Shown piece after piece: positions 34,465 through 43,889 of a stretch of DNA of 49,950 bases; position 1 is the first letter of the stretch, and each line of letters starts with the position of its first letter. Made by a program: the position numbers and the translations under genes. The notes under the pieces were generated by a model that was given only the letters and a program-made list of their open reading frames with translations, was not told where the DNA came from and searched no databases. The DNA is from Desulfobulbaceae bacterium. Its GTDB lineage: Bacteria > Desulfobacterota > Desulfobulbia > Desulfobulbales > SURF-16. The DNA lies in contig PKTX01000003.1 in the NCBI GenBank assembly GCA_002868945.1, positions 1-49,950 of the forward strand, given 5' to 3'.

Positions 34465-35882
34465 GGCAGCTCCTTGCAGACAGCGACAATGGCGGCAGCC
34501 AGCTCTGCCACCTCTTTGTCGGCCACGGTCCGCATATCAAGAAGCAGGCTATCGTTGTCAATGCGGCCGATGACCGGGATGGGACCTGAGCGGAGAGCGC
34601 TCTCCAGTCCATTGAGACTGACAGAGGTGGGTTTGAGGGCCACGGCCCGGCTCGGCAACCCCTGTTCAGGCAAGGCGCCGCCCCCCACCCTGGACTCGGT
34701 ATCCACGCTAGCCACACGGCAGGGCAAGTCCCCCGCCTTTTTCAGGAGGCGCAGCAGGCGGCTGGCCTTTTTCTTAATGGCGGCATAATCCATACTGAGC
34801 ATGGCCAGAGTGGGAATACCGGCCAGGGCCGCTGCCTCGTCAAGGTAGAGCCGGAAAACAGCCTCCAGGCCGGCCAGGGTAAACTTATCAATGCGCAGGG
34901 CCCGGTTAAGCGGATTCTTCTTGATCCGGTTGATGATATCAGCCCGCCCGACAATGAGACCGGCCTGGGGACCGCCCAGCAGCTTATCACCGGAAAAAGT
35001 TACCACATCGGCACCGGCCTTGACCACCTCCTGGACAGTGGGTTCCCTGGCCAGTCCGAAGCGGGAAAGATCAACCAGGGAGCCGCTGCCCAGATCCTCC
35101 ATCACCACAATATTGCGTTGCCGGCCCAGGGCCACCAGCTCCTCCAGGGGCACCTCCGAGGTAAAGCCGATCATCTTGTAATTACTGGTGTGGACCTTGA
35201 GCAGCAGGGCGGTCTCCTCGGTAATGGCCTGCTCATAGTCGTAGAAATGGGTGCGATTGGTGGCCCCCACCTCGACAAGGCGCGCGCCGCTCTTCTGCAT
35301 GACATCGGGAATACGAAAGGAACCGCCGATTTCAACGAGCTGACCGCGGGAGACAATGGCCTCGCGCTCCTTGGCCAGGGTGTCAAGGCAGAGCAGCACG
35401 GCAGCGGCATTGTTGTTGACCACCAGACCGGCTTCGGCCCCGGTGAGCTCGCAGAGCAGCTCCTCCACCAGACTGTAGCGGCTGCCACGCTTACCGGTGC
35501 GCAGATCAAACTCCAGATTGGAATAGCGGCCGCCGGCCGCCAGCAGGCCGGCCATGGCCGACTCGGGTAACAGCGACCTGCCCATATTGGTATGCACCAC
35601 CACACCGGTGCCGTTGATAACAGTACGGAAGCAGGGAGACATGAGAGCGGTCAGCCTCTTTTCGAAGAGGGGCATGAGCGCCTGTCTGGTCAAGGCCGCC
35701 TCACTCTGTTCAGCACCGGCAAGAATAGCCTGTCGCACCTCTGCCAATACCTGGCGAACCGCCTTCTTCACCAGGCGCAACGGCGCCCGGCACTCTTCAT
35801 CGACCCAACCGAGAAACTCATCCACCTTGGGAATGGCCTGCAGCAATTGTTGATTGGCCTGCACGGCCTTGTCTTTTTTCAT
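34461..35882 (-). CDS. selA: L-seryl-tRNA(Sec) selenium transferase
   Basis: 473 aa PLP enzyme that converts seryl-tRNA(Sec) to selenocysteinyl-tRNA(Sec). It shows TVINGTGVVVHTNMGRSLL, YSNLEFDLRTGKRGSR, NNNAAAVLLCL and the PLP-Lys motif VTFSGDKLLGGPQAGLIVG. The ATG at 35882 is preferred; the frame extends 14 codons further without a site. Its presence implies that the organism makes selenoproteins; selB, selD and tRNA-Sec are not in the window. It heads a selA-TPR-LOG gene run. Confidence 0.96.
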   Translation of the reverse strand: MKKDKAVQANQQLLQAIPKVDEFLGWVDEECRAPLRLVKKAVRQVLAEVRQAILAGAEQSEAALTRQALMPLFEKRLTALMSPCFRTVINGTGVVVHTNMGRSLLPESAMAGLLAAGGRYSNLEFDLRTGKRGSRYSLVEELLCELTGAEAGLVVNNNAAAVLLCLDTLAKEREAIVSRGQLVEIGGSFRIPDVMQKSGARLVEVGATNRTHFYDYEQAITEETALLLKVHTSNYKMIGFTSEVPLEELVALGRQRNIVVMEDLGSGSLVDLSRFGLAREPTVQEVVKAGADVVTFSGDKLLGGPQAGLIVGRADIINRIKKNPLNRALRIDKFTLAGLEAVFRLYLDEAAALAGIPTLAMLSMDYAAIKKKASRLLRLLKKAGDLPCRVASVDTESRVGGGALPEQGLPSRAVALKPTSVSLNGLESALRSGPIPVIGRIDNDSLLLDMRTVADKEVAELAAAIVAVCKELP

Positions 35883-36642
35883 AGCACCATCTTCCCTGAA
35901 GCGAGATGGATCATGACAGCCCACCCGCTCCGTCTAGCACCTGTAACAAAAAATTCAAACCAGATCCTGCCCGAAAAGAAAACGTCTCCTTGGCGACCAC
36001 GGCGTGCAAGAAAAACAAACATCGGACTTCTATTTGAGATTCCGAGCATTAATTCTTGAGCATACCGAGGTAGCCGAGCTCGCGAGACTCCGGCAGATCG
36101 GCCCGGTAAGCCAGTTTACGAGACTCCGAGAGGGCCATCTTTGGACAGACACTGGGATATCTTGATACACATGAGGGTATCTTGAATAATGAGATATTTC
36201 GGAGTCTCGCTCCGCTTGCTTACCTTTTCGAGTTTGACACACATAACATCAACAAATACAGCCCCGGCACGCAGGAGTGTCGCTGGCGCCCTCACCTCAA
36301 CAGGCACTCAGCATAGCAGGGCTCTGTGAGGGATTCTTCCTTTCGTGGCGCCGAAAAAAGTCCCCCACCTGGTCAAGACGGCCTCAAGCCAATATCAATG
36401 ACTTACACCACAACTACAGGAAAGTATAAGTATTTTTTTGGGATTTCCACAGAATCCGGCCGGCCGTTATGTCGGGCACCAATAATCAGGTCTCAACTTT
36501 TCGACCTGGTTCCTCTCTCGAAATTTCCTCTTTTTACGACCTCTTTCGTTTGTTTCAACGGCCGCGAGGATAAGAAGCGAGGTCTAAGACGGCAGGGGAA
36601 TCACGAAAACCGCTGCGCGAGAGATTTTTTACACCTCTCCCC
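35883..36642. other. Intergenic region with repeat fragments
   Basis: No gene is supported. It holds a family B fragment (36065-36152), a short block TTTCGGAGTCTCGCTCCGCT (36197-36216) shared with family A copy 1 and family B copy 2, and a small inverted repeat CAGGTC..GACCTG (near 36489-36510). The rest shows nothing recognisable. Confidence 0.5.
36065..36152. repeat. Family B repeat fragment (right part)
   Basis: Reads GAGGTAGCCGAGCTCGCGAG..ATCGGCCCGGTAAGCCAG..CTCCGAGAGGGCCATC and ends GGACAGACACT, nearly identical to 37003-37090 and to 31506-31590. The left half of the element is missing. Confidence 0.8.
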
Positions 36643-36818
36643 TTAGCAGCCCGTTGAAAAAATACTACGCTTGCTGATGCGTCGTCAAAATTCGGCTCAA
36701 AATGCTCATTTACCCCATGTAAACTGCACCCCAAGGCTACTTCCTCCGGGCGCGCATTTTTTCGCCTCATTTTTCCTTGCCTCAGCTGTGCTCGCTACGT
36801 TTTTCAACGGGCTGTTAG
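36643..36818. mobile_element. MITE-like element, family A copy 2
   Basis: About 176 bp with near-perfect terminal inverted repeats: left TTAGCAGCCCGTTGAAAAA, right (minus strand) CTAACAGCCCGTTGAAAAA. Read on the minus strand it matches family A copy 1: GTAGCGAGC, AGCTGAGGC, ATGAGGCGAAAAA, CTTGGGGTGCAG, TACATGGGGT and GCATCAGCA in the same order, without the two extra blocks. No transposase ORF, so it would be non-autonomous. Confidence 0.85.
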
Positions 36819-37090
36819 TTTGTGCCTATCCAGAAATAGGTCATTTCGTTCGAGATCAAGGAGTGCGAGAAAAATAAGCACGCCCTGAAAGAGGTAAGGG
36901 AGCCTGCGACACTCCTGGTGCCCTTGGGGTGCAGGCATATATGCGATATCGGAGTCTCCACTTCGTTTCGCTTACCTCCAAGCATTATTTTTTTCGCCTG
37001 ACGAGGTAAGCGAGCTCGCGAGACTCCGGGAGATCGGCCCGGTAAGCCAGTTGACGAGACTCCGAGAGGGCCATTTCTGAACAGGCACTA
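36819..37090. mobile_element. MITE-like element, family B copy 2
   Basis: About 270 bp directly abutting family A copy 2. Left end TTTGTGCCTATCCAGAAATA, right end on the minus strand TAGTGCCTGTTCAGAAATGG: imperfect inverted repeats of ~20 bp. Internal blocks are shared with family B copy 1. No ORF. Its right end contains the TAG stop of the uspA gene. Confidence 0.8.
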
Positions 37091-38020
37091 GTTTATGAGC
37101 CAGACGGCCAGATCATTGGTATGGGCCAGCAAGCGGTCACTGACGCCACCCAAGACCCCTTTGCGTTCAGCCGCGTCTCGACGTCCCATGACAATGGTGC
37201 CGAAATTTTTATGCCAGGCCTGCAGGGCAATGTCTCGGGCCGGGTCAAGGCCGCGGCCCTCCTCCAGACGATGAACATGAGTCATGTCGAAACCGCTTTC
37301 CCGCAGGAGCTGCTCCGCCGGATGGAAGAGATAATCCTCACGGCGGAGATGATCGTGACACCAGTCGGTGCCAAAGGTCTGTTCACATCGCCCAAATTGC
37401 CGTTCCGCCTTACTGGCAAACAGGGCGCTTGAATGAAAAAGAGTGATCTCCACCCCCGGAATATCCTTAAAGACATGGCCGAGATGGTCCACGGCCCGCA
37501 AGGTATGAATGGAACCATCCACCGGCACAAGAATCTTACGGGAATCAACATGACCGTCAACCACCCAGATGGGAATATCCCAACATTTTTCCAGAACCTC
37601 TCTGGTCACACTGCCCATGAGCAGGGCCTGCAAGCGACCGATCCCCCGTCTGCCCACCAGCAGGGCATCGTAATAACCGGAGCGGGCCAGCTTGATCAGA
37701 TCCGCGGCCACCCCCATGCGGGAGAGCTCCACCGAGGCGGTCAGCTGCTCCTTGGCGAAACCATGGCGCTCCAGATGATGGGTGGCCCGCTTCAGATGCT
37801 CCTTGGCACCGGCAAACTCCTTCTTGACCCCGGGGGACATGCTCGCCTCCGTCTCTCCACCCTCCAACCAGTCGGAGCCGGCCGGCAGCTTGCCCACCGG
37901 GACAATACAGACCAGCTGCAGAAAAATATCGCGGGCCCCTTCAAACATCTGGCCCAGGTAATGCACCTCATTAAGGGAGCGGAACGAACCATCCACCGCC
38001 ACTAAAATCTTCTTTTCCAT
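37088..38020 (-). CDS. Tandem-domain universal stress protein (UspA family)
   Basis: 310 aa with two Usp domains. Domain 1 opens EKKILVAVDGSFRSL and ends with the nucleotide-binding pattern VGRRGIGRLQALLMGSVTREVL. Domain 2 opens SRKILVPVDGSIHTLRAVDHLG and ends MGRRDAAERKGVLGGVSDRLL. The G-2x-G-9x-G pattern of ATP-binding Usp is roughly kept in domain 1. The ATG at 38020 has GAGGA upstream; a longer frame to 38179 is unlikely. It may be co-transcribed with the DUF748 gene, 158 bp upstream. The TAG stop lies in a MITE-like terminal repeat. Confidence 0.92.
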   Translation of the reverse strand: MEKKILVAVDGSFRSLNEVHYLGQMFEGARDIFLQLVCIVPVGKLPAGSDWLEGGETEASMSPGVKKEFAGAKEHLKRATHHLERHGFAKEQLTASVELSRMGVAADLIKLARSGYYDALLVGRRGIGRLQALLMGSVTREVLEKCWDIPIWVVDGHVDSRKILVPVDGSIHTLRAVDHLGHVFKDIPGVEITLFHSSALFASKAERQFGRCEQTFGTDWCHDHLRREDYLFHPAEQLLRESGFDMTHVHRLEEGRGLDPARDIALQAWHKNFGTIVMGRRDAAERKGVLGGVSDRLLAHTNDLAVWLIN

Positions 38021-38178
38021 GCGCGCGTCCTCACAAAATATCCTGCCGCCCGGCAGCGGGGCAAGGGCCGCCGGCCAAGACAATTTCACTGCAACAAACT
38101 GCTGTCCATCACCCGGCCGACCGCAGAAGTCCGGCAGCACGATCCCCTGCTGCCGAAGAACATTACGGTGGACCCACA

Positions 38179-41121
38179 CTACTTAATGGCAACATGAACC
38201 AAGGCGCCGGCCCCGTCCTCCTGCTGCGAGCCGAGCCCCTGCGGTTCCACAACAAAGAGCCGTCCGGCGTCAACCTTGCCGGTTTCCACAAGAGAGTGCA
38301 CCACCTGATTGGCCCGGGCCAGAGCCAGGAGGCGAAGCTGATCATCCGGCACCTCAAGATCGGCCAGGATAAACTCCCGCATTGCACTGTCCGTCGGTAC
38401 CGGGTCGGCTGCCGGCCGGCCGGCAGCCTTGAGGCGCAGGCTATAGATCTCTTGGATAATACGGCTGTACTCCTCAGGGCTCAGTGCCACATCCTTCACT
38501 TCAGCCTTGGCAGCCGACGGCTTCTTGGCCTCCTGCAGTTTCCGCAGCTTGACCATCTGCTCAAAAAGCTGTTCAGCCAGGGCCTGGCGATCGCCTTCTC
38601 TATCCACCTGACCGGTGAGGCTCATTTTCAGGGCAGGCCTCTCATACAGGACATGGGCCAGGGTCTCGACTTTGTCGGCCGCCTCCGGGGAGAGTTCCGA
38701 ACTGCCTGCGGCAAAGGCAATGGTCTGCAGATCCTCACCCTCCGGTATCAATGAGCCGAGCAGGGCAAAGGGTGAGGTGGCGGCCTTGGCCACCAGATTG
38801 ATCAAGACCTTGACAATGACGCCACCGAGACTGAACTCAGGGTCATCAAGATTACCGGCCACGGGAATATCCAGATGAATCTCGCCTTTCCTGTTTTGCA
38901 AGAGGGCAATGGCCAGGGAAACAGGAAGGTTTATGTCATCGGGGCTCTCCACCGTCTCTCCCAGGGTAAACTGATCCAGGAACACCTTGTTTTTTCCGGC
39001 CAGTTCCCGATTCTCCACAAGATAATTCAGGCCGAGGTTAAGCTTGCCCTTTTCCGTTTTATAGCCCAGGTAGGTACCGGTATAGGGTGTGATATGACTC
39101 AGGTCAAGATCCCCGACATCCACCTGCAGATCCACAAAGATATCATCCTGGAGGGGATTGATCTTCCCGCGCACCTCCAGGGGAGCATGTTGGTTGATCC
39201 GGCCGCTGATCTCGACAGTGGCCTGGCTCTGCCTGACCGAGGAAAGACCCGCTATAGTGCCGCTCACATCCTCGATGGTGGCGCCGTAAAAAGGCGTCAC
39301 CTTTTTATCGACAAACTCAAAGGCGCCACCATCCACCCTGAGCAGGTCAACCATGACCTGCAGGGGCTGGGCATTGCCGGCCCCTTCCTCCTCCAAGACG
39401 GCGGCGCGCTGTTGTTCCTCCGGCGCTGCCGTCGACAAGGAGGCAATGTTGGTCGAACCGTTTGCAAAAATAACCACTTTGCCCTTTATCTTGTGCAGGG
39501 CCACCTCGTCCATGCGCAGCCGGTGCGCCTGACTGTCGAAATCAAGACCCTGGACAGCGACGCTCTGCCAGGCCAGCAAGGTATCACCCTGCACTGTGTC
39601 CACCATATTGAACTCATCCAGGCGAGCCTCACCCTGCAGAGTAAAAAGCAGCTCCCCTTCTGCCCGGCGGGCCTCCAGAATGCCACGGCTCGCCAGGGTG
39701 CCGTCGGCAATGGCAACATGAACATGTTGTTGAATGTAGGGCTGATAGGGCTTAACAGCCAGGTCAGCCACCTCGAAATCCAGCCGGGCAGCAGGCGGCA
39801 CGGCGCTGACACGGCCCTGCGCCCTGATACTACCGATCTCATTAACCTGCACGGCAAGATCAATATCGGCCATACTGTCCGGGCTGGTGGAAAAATTGCT
39901 GAGCTGCAGATTAAAGTTTGTGAGCTCCTGGACGCTCGGCCGGGCGGCGCCACTGGCCGCATCATGAAAACGGGCCGAGGCATTGACCATCTCCAAGAGA
40001 TCGACAGTGAGGGTGACAGCCGGCTGATCGCTCTCCGTCTCCTGCGGAACGCTTGGTGTCTCAGCCCCCTCGCCATCCTGGTCGCCTTTCGCCAGATAGG
40101 CCAGGGGCAACAGGTCACCACTTTCCAGACGACGGGCCTGCAGGGCCATATCCTGCAGGACGACCCTCTTTAAGTGCACCTTTTTGTCGAGCAGATTGGC
40201 GTCGCCGAACTCCAGGGTGAGACGGGGCAGACGCAGATAGCTGTGCTGCGCATCATCAAGAACCTCCACATCACGCACCACCAGCTCACCGGTCAGGGCA
40301 AGACGGGAACCGTTGCCGTCACCGGCAACATAGGAAAACTCAACATCAAGATCAACAAGGCCGGAATGGAGGATCAGCCCTGTTTCATTAGGGATATAGG
40401 CCAGATAGGAGGGGATATCAATGCCGCTCATCCGCAGGTCGATGGTGGTTTCCTGTGAGTCGGCAAAGGGCTTGGACATGCCGGCCAAATCAAGCTGGGA
40501 GCCGTTCACCAGCGCGGCAAATGAGGGTTGCACATAGCTTTCAACATTATAGGGCAGGTTGGAGATGGCCGGCATGGTCAAATGCAGGGCGGCAATCTCA
40601 TGGCGGCTCTCCTTGGGCCGGTCATCCAGGATGATTTCGCCGTCGGCAATCTCGATATTATTGATGGAAAAGAGCAGGGGCCGGTGGCCAGGTTCGCTTC
40701 CCTCCTGCGGCGCATCAGCGGCACCTTGGAGCAGATCCGAGAAATTATAGCTCTTATCAAGGTTGCGACAAAGGTATATGCGGGGCCCACTGACGGAGAA
40801 ACTCTTGACGATTATGGCCCTTTTAAAAAGGGAGACTATCTGCAGATTGGCGGCAAGTTCATCAAAGGCAACAAAATGCCCATCACCCTGCCGGGCGGCC
40901 AGCTGAAGGCCCTGCATGCGAAGATGAAGGGTATAGGGGTTGAAGTAGACCTTGTCGATGACAAGCTGGCGCTGCAGAACCGGCGGCACTTTTTTGACCA
41001 GGGCATATCTGAGCAAGGCCGGCAGGACAAAAAATCCGCACAGGCTGTAAACAAGCAGGGCAATGGCGGCCCACAAGAAAAACCTCTGCAGACGGCTGCC
41101 ACCGCTCAGCACATTTCTCAT
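38179..41121 (-). CDS. DUF748 (AsmA-like) envelope protein
   Basis: 980 aa. The N-terminal membrane helix (FFLWAAIALLVYSLCGFFVLPALL, residues 14-37) is followed by a very long periplasmic part with repeated beta-rich DUF748 features, e.g. VYFNPYTLHLRMQGLQL, GRVSAVPPAARLDFEVADLAVKPYQPYIQQHV, SGRINQHAPLEVRGKINPL and LDLSHITPYTGTYLGY. Near residue 795 a short OmpA-like stretch (IAFAAGSSELSPEAADKVETLA) appears, usual for this family, and the C-terminus has a charged linker. DUF748/AsmA-type proteins are thought to span the periplasm and to move lipids or help outer-membrane assembly. It is divergent from mscS across 81 bp. Confidence 0.9.
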   Translation of the reverse strand: MRNVLSGGSRLQRFFLWAAIALLVYSLCGFFVLPALLRYALVKKVPPVLQRQLVIDKVYFNPYTLHLRMQGLQLAARQGDGHFVAFDELAANLQIVSLFKRAIIVKSFSVSGPRIYLCRNLDKSYNFSDLLQGAADAPQEGSEPGHRPLLFSINNIEIADGEIILDDRPKESRHEIAALHLTMPAISNLPYNVESYVQPSFAALVNGSQLDLAGMSKPFADSQETTIDLRMSGIDIPSYLAYIPNETGLILHSGLVDLDVEFSYVAGDGNGSRLALTGELVVRDVEVLDDAQHSYLRLPRLTLEFGDANLLDKKVHLKRVVLQDMALQARRLESGDLLPLAYLAKGDQDGEGAETPSVPQETESDQPAVTLTVDLLEMVNASARFHDAASGAARPSVQELTNFNLQLSNFSTSPDSMADIDLAVQVNEIGSIRAQGRVSAVPPAARLDFEVADLAVKPYQPYIQQHVHVAIADGTLASRGILEARRAEGELLFTLQGEARLDEFNMVDTVQGDTLLAWQSVAVQGLDFDSQAHRLRMDEVALHKIKGKVVIFANGSTNIASLSTAAPEEQQRAAVLEEEGAGNAQPLQVMVDLLRVDGGAFEFVDKKVTPFYGATIEDVSGTIAGLSSVRQSQATVEISGRINQHAPLEVRGKINPLQDDIFVDLQVDVGDLDLSHITPYTGTYLGYKTEKGKLNLGLNYLVENRELAGKNKVFLDQFTLGETVESPDDINLPVSLAIALLQNRKGEIHLDIPVAGNLDDPEFSLGGVIVKVLINLVAKAATSPFALLGSLIPEGEDLQTIAFAAGSSELSPEAADKVETLAHVLYERPALKMSLTGQVDREGDRQALAEQLFEQMVKLRKLQEAKKPSAAKAEVKDVALSPEEYSRIIQEIYSLRLKAAGRPAADPVPTDSAMREFILADLEVPDDQLRLLALARANQVVHSLVETGKVDAGRLFVVEPQGLGSQQEDGAGALVHVAIK

Positions 41122-41202
41122 TATTCAGCCCTCATATCTTTTTTACGGGCGCGGCAAAAGATGATACTTGCCTGGCTCAATTCAGGTGTGCTAGAAAAAA
41201 CC

Positions 41203-42030
41203 ATGTCAGACGAACTTTCCACCCTACAGAACCTTTATCAGGTTGCGGCTGAATTCCTGGTCACGTACAGTTTCCAGATCATCGGCGCCCTGATCATCCT
41301 GCTGGTCGGTCTGAAACTGGCGAGCTGGGCGTCCGGCTTCACCAGCCGGCTCTGCGAAAAGCATGGGCTGGACATTACCCTGTCCAGATTCATCGGCAAT
41401 GTCAGCAAAATCGTCGTGCTGACCTTTGTGGTGATCATCGCCATCGGCAAATTCGGCATCTCCATTGCACCGTTTATTGCCGCGGTCAGTGCCCTGGCCT
41501 TTGGCGCCAGCTTTGCCATTCAGGGTCCATTATCCAATTACGGCGCCGGTCTGTCCATTATTTTATCCCGCCCCTTTGTCGTGGGCAATACCATCACCAT
41601 CAGCGGCGTCAGCGGCGTGGTGGAGGAAATCAGGTTGGCAGCCACCATCCTCAGCACCGAGGATGGCGAAGAAATCTTGATCCCCAACAAGCATATTGTC
41701 GGCGAAATCCTCAAGAACTCCTTTGCCAACAAAATCATTGAGGCGGCGGTGGGCATCTCCTATGGCGATGATCCTGCCCCGGCCATTAGCGCCATCAAGA
41801 CTATCCTGGCCGACCATCCCCACGTCTGCGACGATCCTGCTCCCCAGGTAGGCATTGCCGAATTTGCCGACTCGGCCATCACCATTGCCTACCGCTGCTG
41901 GGTTCCCACAAAGGAATATTTTCAGATCCGCTATCAGATTAACGGGGCAATCCACCAGGCCTTCCAGGAAAAGGGCATCACCATCCCCTTTCCACAGCGC
42001 GATATTCACCTCATCAAGGAAAACCAATAG
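41203..42030 (+). CDS. Small-conductance mechanosensitive channel (MscS family)
   Basis: 275 aa. It has three N-terminal membrane helices (SFQIIGALIILLVGLKLASW; NVSKIVVLTFVVIIAIGKF; the pore helix IAAVSALAFGASFAIQGPLSNYGAG) and then the beta domain with RPFVVGNTITISGVSGVVEEI and EILIPNKHIVGE, as in MscS. It releases solutes on hypo-osmotic shock. The start is uncertain: ATG at 41203 matches the length of the MscS N-terminus, and an in-frame ATG at 41161 would add 14 residues; neither has a clear Shine-Dalgarno. It converges with the helicase gene. Confidence 0.93.
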   Translation: MSDELSTLQNLYQVAAEFLVTYSFQIIGALIILLVGLKLASWASGFTSRLCEKHGLDITLSRFIGNVSKIVVLTFVVIIAIGKFGISIAPFIAAVSALAFGASFAIQGPLSNYGAGLSIILSRPFVVGNTITISGVSGVVEEIRLAATILSTEDGEEILIPNKHIVGEILKNSFANKIIEAAVGISYGDDPAPAISAIKTILADHPHVCDDPAPQVGIAEFADSAITIAYRCWVPTKEYFQIRYQINGAIHQAFQEKGITIPFPQRDIHLIKENQ

Positions 42031-42053
42031 AGGGACAGGCAGCCCACAACACT

Positions 42054-43484
42054 CTACGTAAACGGCAAAGCGCCTGGCGGCCCTCCGAGGCTCTGCCGCC
42101 TGGTCTCCGCTGAACGGGACAGCACTCCCACCTGCTCATCGACATAGTCAAAGACCATGGCCTTTTTGCCTGGCGACGGTCGCAGGATACGGCCCACCAC
42201 CTGCAACAACCTGCCGCTGAACTTAATGGGTGTCGTCAGGAAAAGGCTGGCCAGGCCCGGGCAATCAAAACCCTCGCCAATGAGCTGCAGGGTGGAGATG
42301 AGAATGCGCACTTCACCCCGATGCACCTCTTCCACCGTGGCGCTGCGTTCCTCGGAAGCGGTACGACCGGTAAGGACCTTGCACTGAACGCCGCGTTCGG
42401 CCAGCATTTCAGCCAGCAGGTCGCAGTGGGCCACCCGATCACTGACCACCAGAATGCCGCCCTCACTGCTGTGGCTCTGGGCCACCACATCGTCGACGAT
42501 CTGACGGTTGCGCTGCTCATCCGTGGTCAGGGCCTTGAGCAGATCCTGATAGTTATCGCGGAAACGGAAGCGAAAGGCGGTGGGGCGCTGGATAAGCTCC
42601 GGCTTGAGCACCGCGCCCATGGCGGTCAATTCATCCTTGTCGACCCGATGAACCAGATCTCCCAGGAAGATATAAATCAGTTGCGACATGCCGTCGCGGC
42701 GAAAGGCGGTGGCCGACAGACCGAGCATGTAGAGGCAATCAAAGGCGGTCACCACATCCGTAAAGAGTGAGGCCGGCACCCGGTGACACTCATCCACGCA
42801 GATCTGACCGAAATGGTCGGTGAGTTCAGCCAGTCGCTTGCGGGCCGTATTGACGATGGCCACCGACACCGGGGCAATGTCAAAATGGCCGTCACCGATC
42901 AGCCCCGGTTCAATGGCAAGGAATTGCCTGATCCGCTCCTGCCACTGGTAGAGCAGCTCTTTGTTGTGGACGATGATCAGGGTGGGTTGTTGCCGACCTG
43001 CTATAATGGCCAGCGCCATGACGGTCTTGCCGGAACCGGTGCCTGACTCCAACACGCCGAACTGGCGATCCATCACCGCCTCTACCGCCTCCTGCTGATA
43101 GGGACGCAGCTCGGCCTGGAAGTGAAAATCCACCGCCGGACAGCGTTTTCGCTTGTCGATCACCGCAGGGGGGACGCCGTCATGGCGCCGCACCAGACGT
43201 ACCGCCTCATTGGCAAAGCCGCGCGGAAAGCGCACTCCCTGCTTACTCTGCCGGTAAAAGGTAAGTTTGGGCTTCAATCTTTTCCCCACCCAGCGGCCAT
43301 ACTTGACGGCATCGACATACTTGGGATTGTCTATGGTGAGTCTCTTGCGGATGACAGCCATTGCCCCGGCCGTGGTTCCCTCCAGGAGACACTCATGGTT
43401 CACGGTAAGCGTGCTTGTCGTCTGTTGTTGCGATTGAATGGCCGGCACCAGGTATACTCCTGCGGTTCCCGACCCAGCCCGCAT
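42054..43484 (-). CDS. SF2 DEAD/DEAH-box helicase
   Basis: 476 aa from ATG 43484, which has a perfect AGGAGG site. An N-terminal ~110-residue region (KRLTIDNPKYVDAVKYGRW) precedes the helicase core. Motif I is GVLESGTGSGKTVMALAI, motif II VDECHR (DEAH-like DECH), motif III LSATAFR, and the C-terminal lobe has LISTLQLIGEGFDCPGL and QVVGRILRPSPGKK (motif VI). It resembles XPB/UvrB-like or phage-type ATP-dependent helicases; substrate unknown. The frame extends upstream to a GTG at 43580 but the AGGAGG start is preferred. It converges with mscS. Confidence 0.9.
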   Translation of the reverse strand: MRAGSGTAGVYLVPAIQSQQQTTSTLTVNHECLLEGTTAGAMAVIRKRLTIDNPKYVDAVKYGRWVGKRLKPKLTFYRQSKQGVRFPRGFANEAVRLVRRHDGVPPAVIDKRKRCPAVDFHFQAELRPYQQEAVEAVMDRQFGVLESGTGSGKTVMALAIIAGRQQPTLIIVHNKELLYQWQERIRQFLAIEPGLIGDGHFDIAPVSVAIVNTARKRLAELTDHFGQICVDECHRVPASLFTDVVTAFDCLYMLGLSATAFRRDGMSQLIYIFLGDLVHRVDKDELTAMGAVLKPELIQRPTAFRFRFRDNYQDLLKALTTDEQRNRQIVDDVVAQSHSSEGGILVVSDRVAHCDLLAEMLAERGVQCKVLTGRTASEERSATVEEVHRGEVRILISTLQLIGEGFDCPGLASLFLTTPIKFSGRLLQVVGRILRPSPGKKAMVFDYVDEQVGVLSRSAETRRQSLGGPPGALPFT

Positions 43485-43889
43485 TGCCCTCCTGCAATCC
43501 GCGGCAAAGACCTCACTCCAGCGGCCGGCAATGGCCGCTGCAGATGCCGGCCGCTTGCCGCGGGCGCTGTACGAGCTCACCCCCCGCAGAGAGGGAGAAG
43601 AGTCGGGATAACCCTCTTGTTTTCGTTACATTCTCTTCTTATCGGTAAATCCGTAATTATGTCTACCACATAACGAGAAAAGAAGGACAAAAGAGATGCA
43701 AAAAATCCACAGACGCCTTGTATGCGTGCCGCCAGAGTTCAGCAGTGAAAAGTCAGGAGTCAGGAGTCAGGAATCAGAAGAAAAGCTTAAAAAGCAGTGG
43801 TTCTGACTTGTTTAATTCCGGCATGTTGAAAAAAAGTTTTTTTTGCCGAAAGGCGGCAATCGTGCAAAACGGCATTTTTCCCAGACGGC
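43485..43889. other. Intergenic region with a heptad repeat
   Basis: No gene is supported. At 43751-43778 four TCAGGAG-like heptads occur (GTCAGGAGTCAGGAGTCAGG), the inverse complement of the CTCCTGA repeat at 10335. T- and A-runs at 43828-43850 border a small TTGCCG..CGGCAA stem (43842-43858). Confidence 0.6.

Noticed and set aside
38875-40173. Plus-strand open frame inside the DUF748 gene
   Set aside because: Shadow of a GC-rich gene, no recognisable domain.
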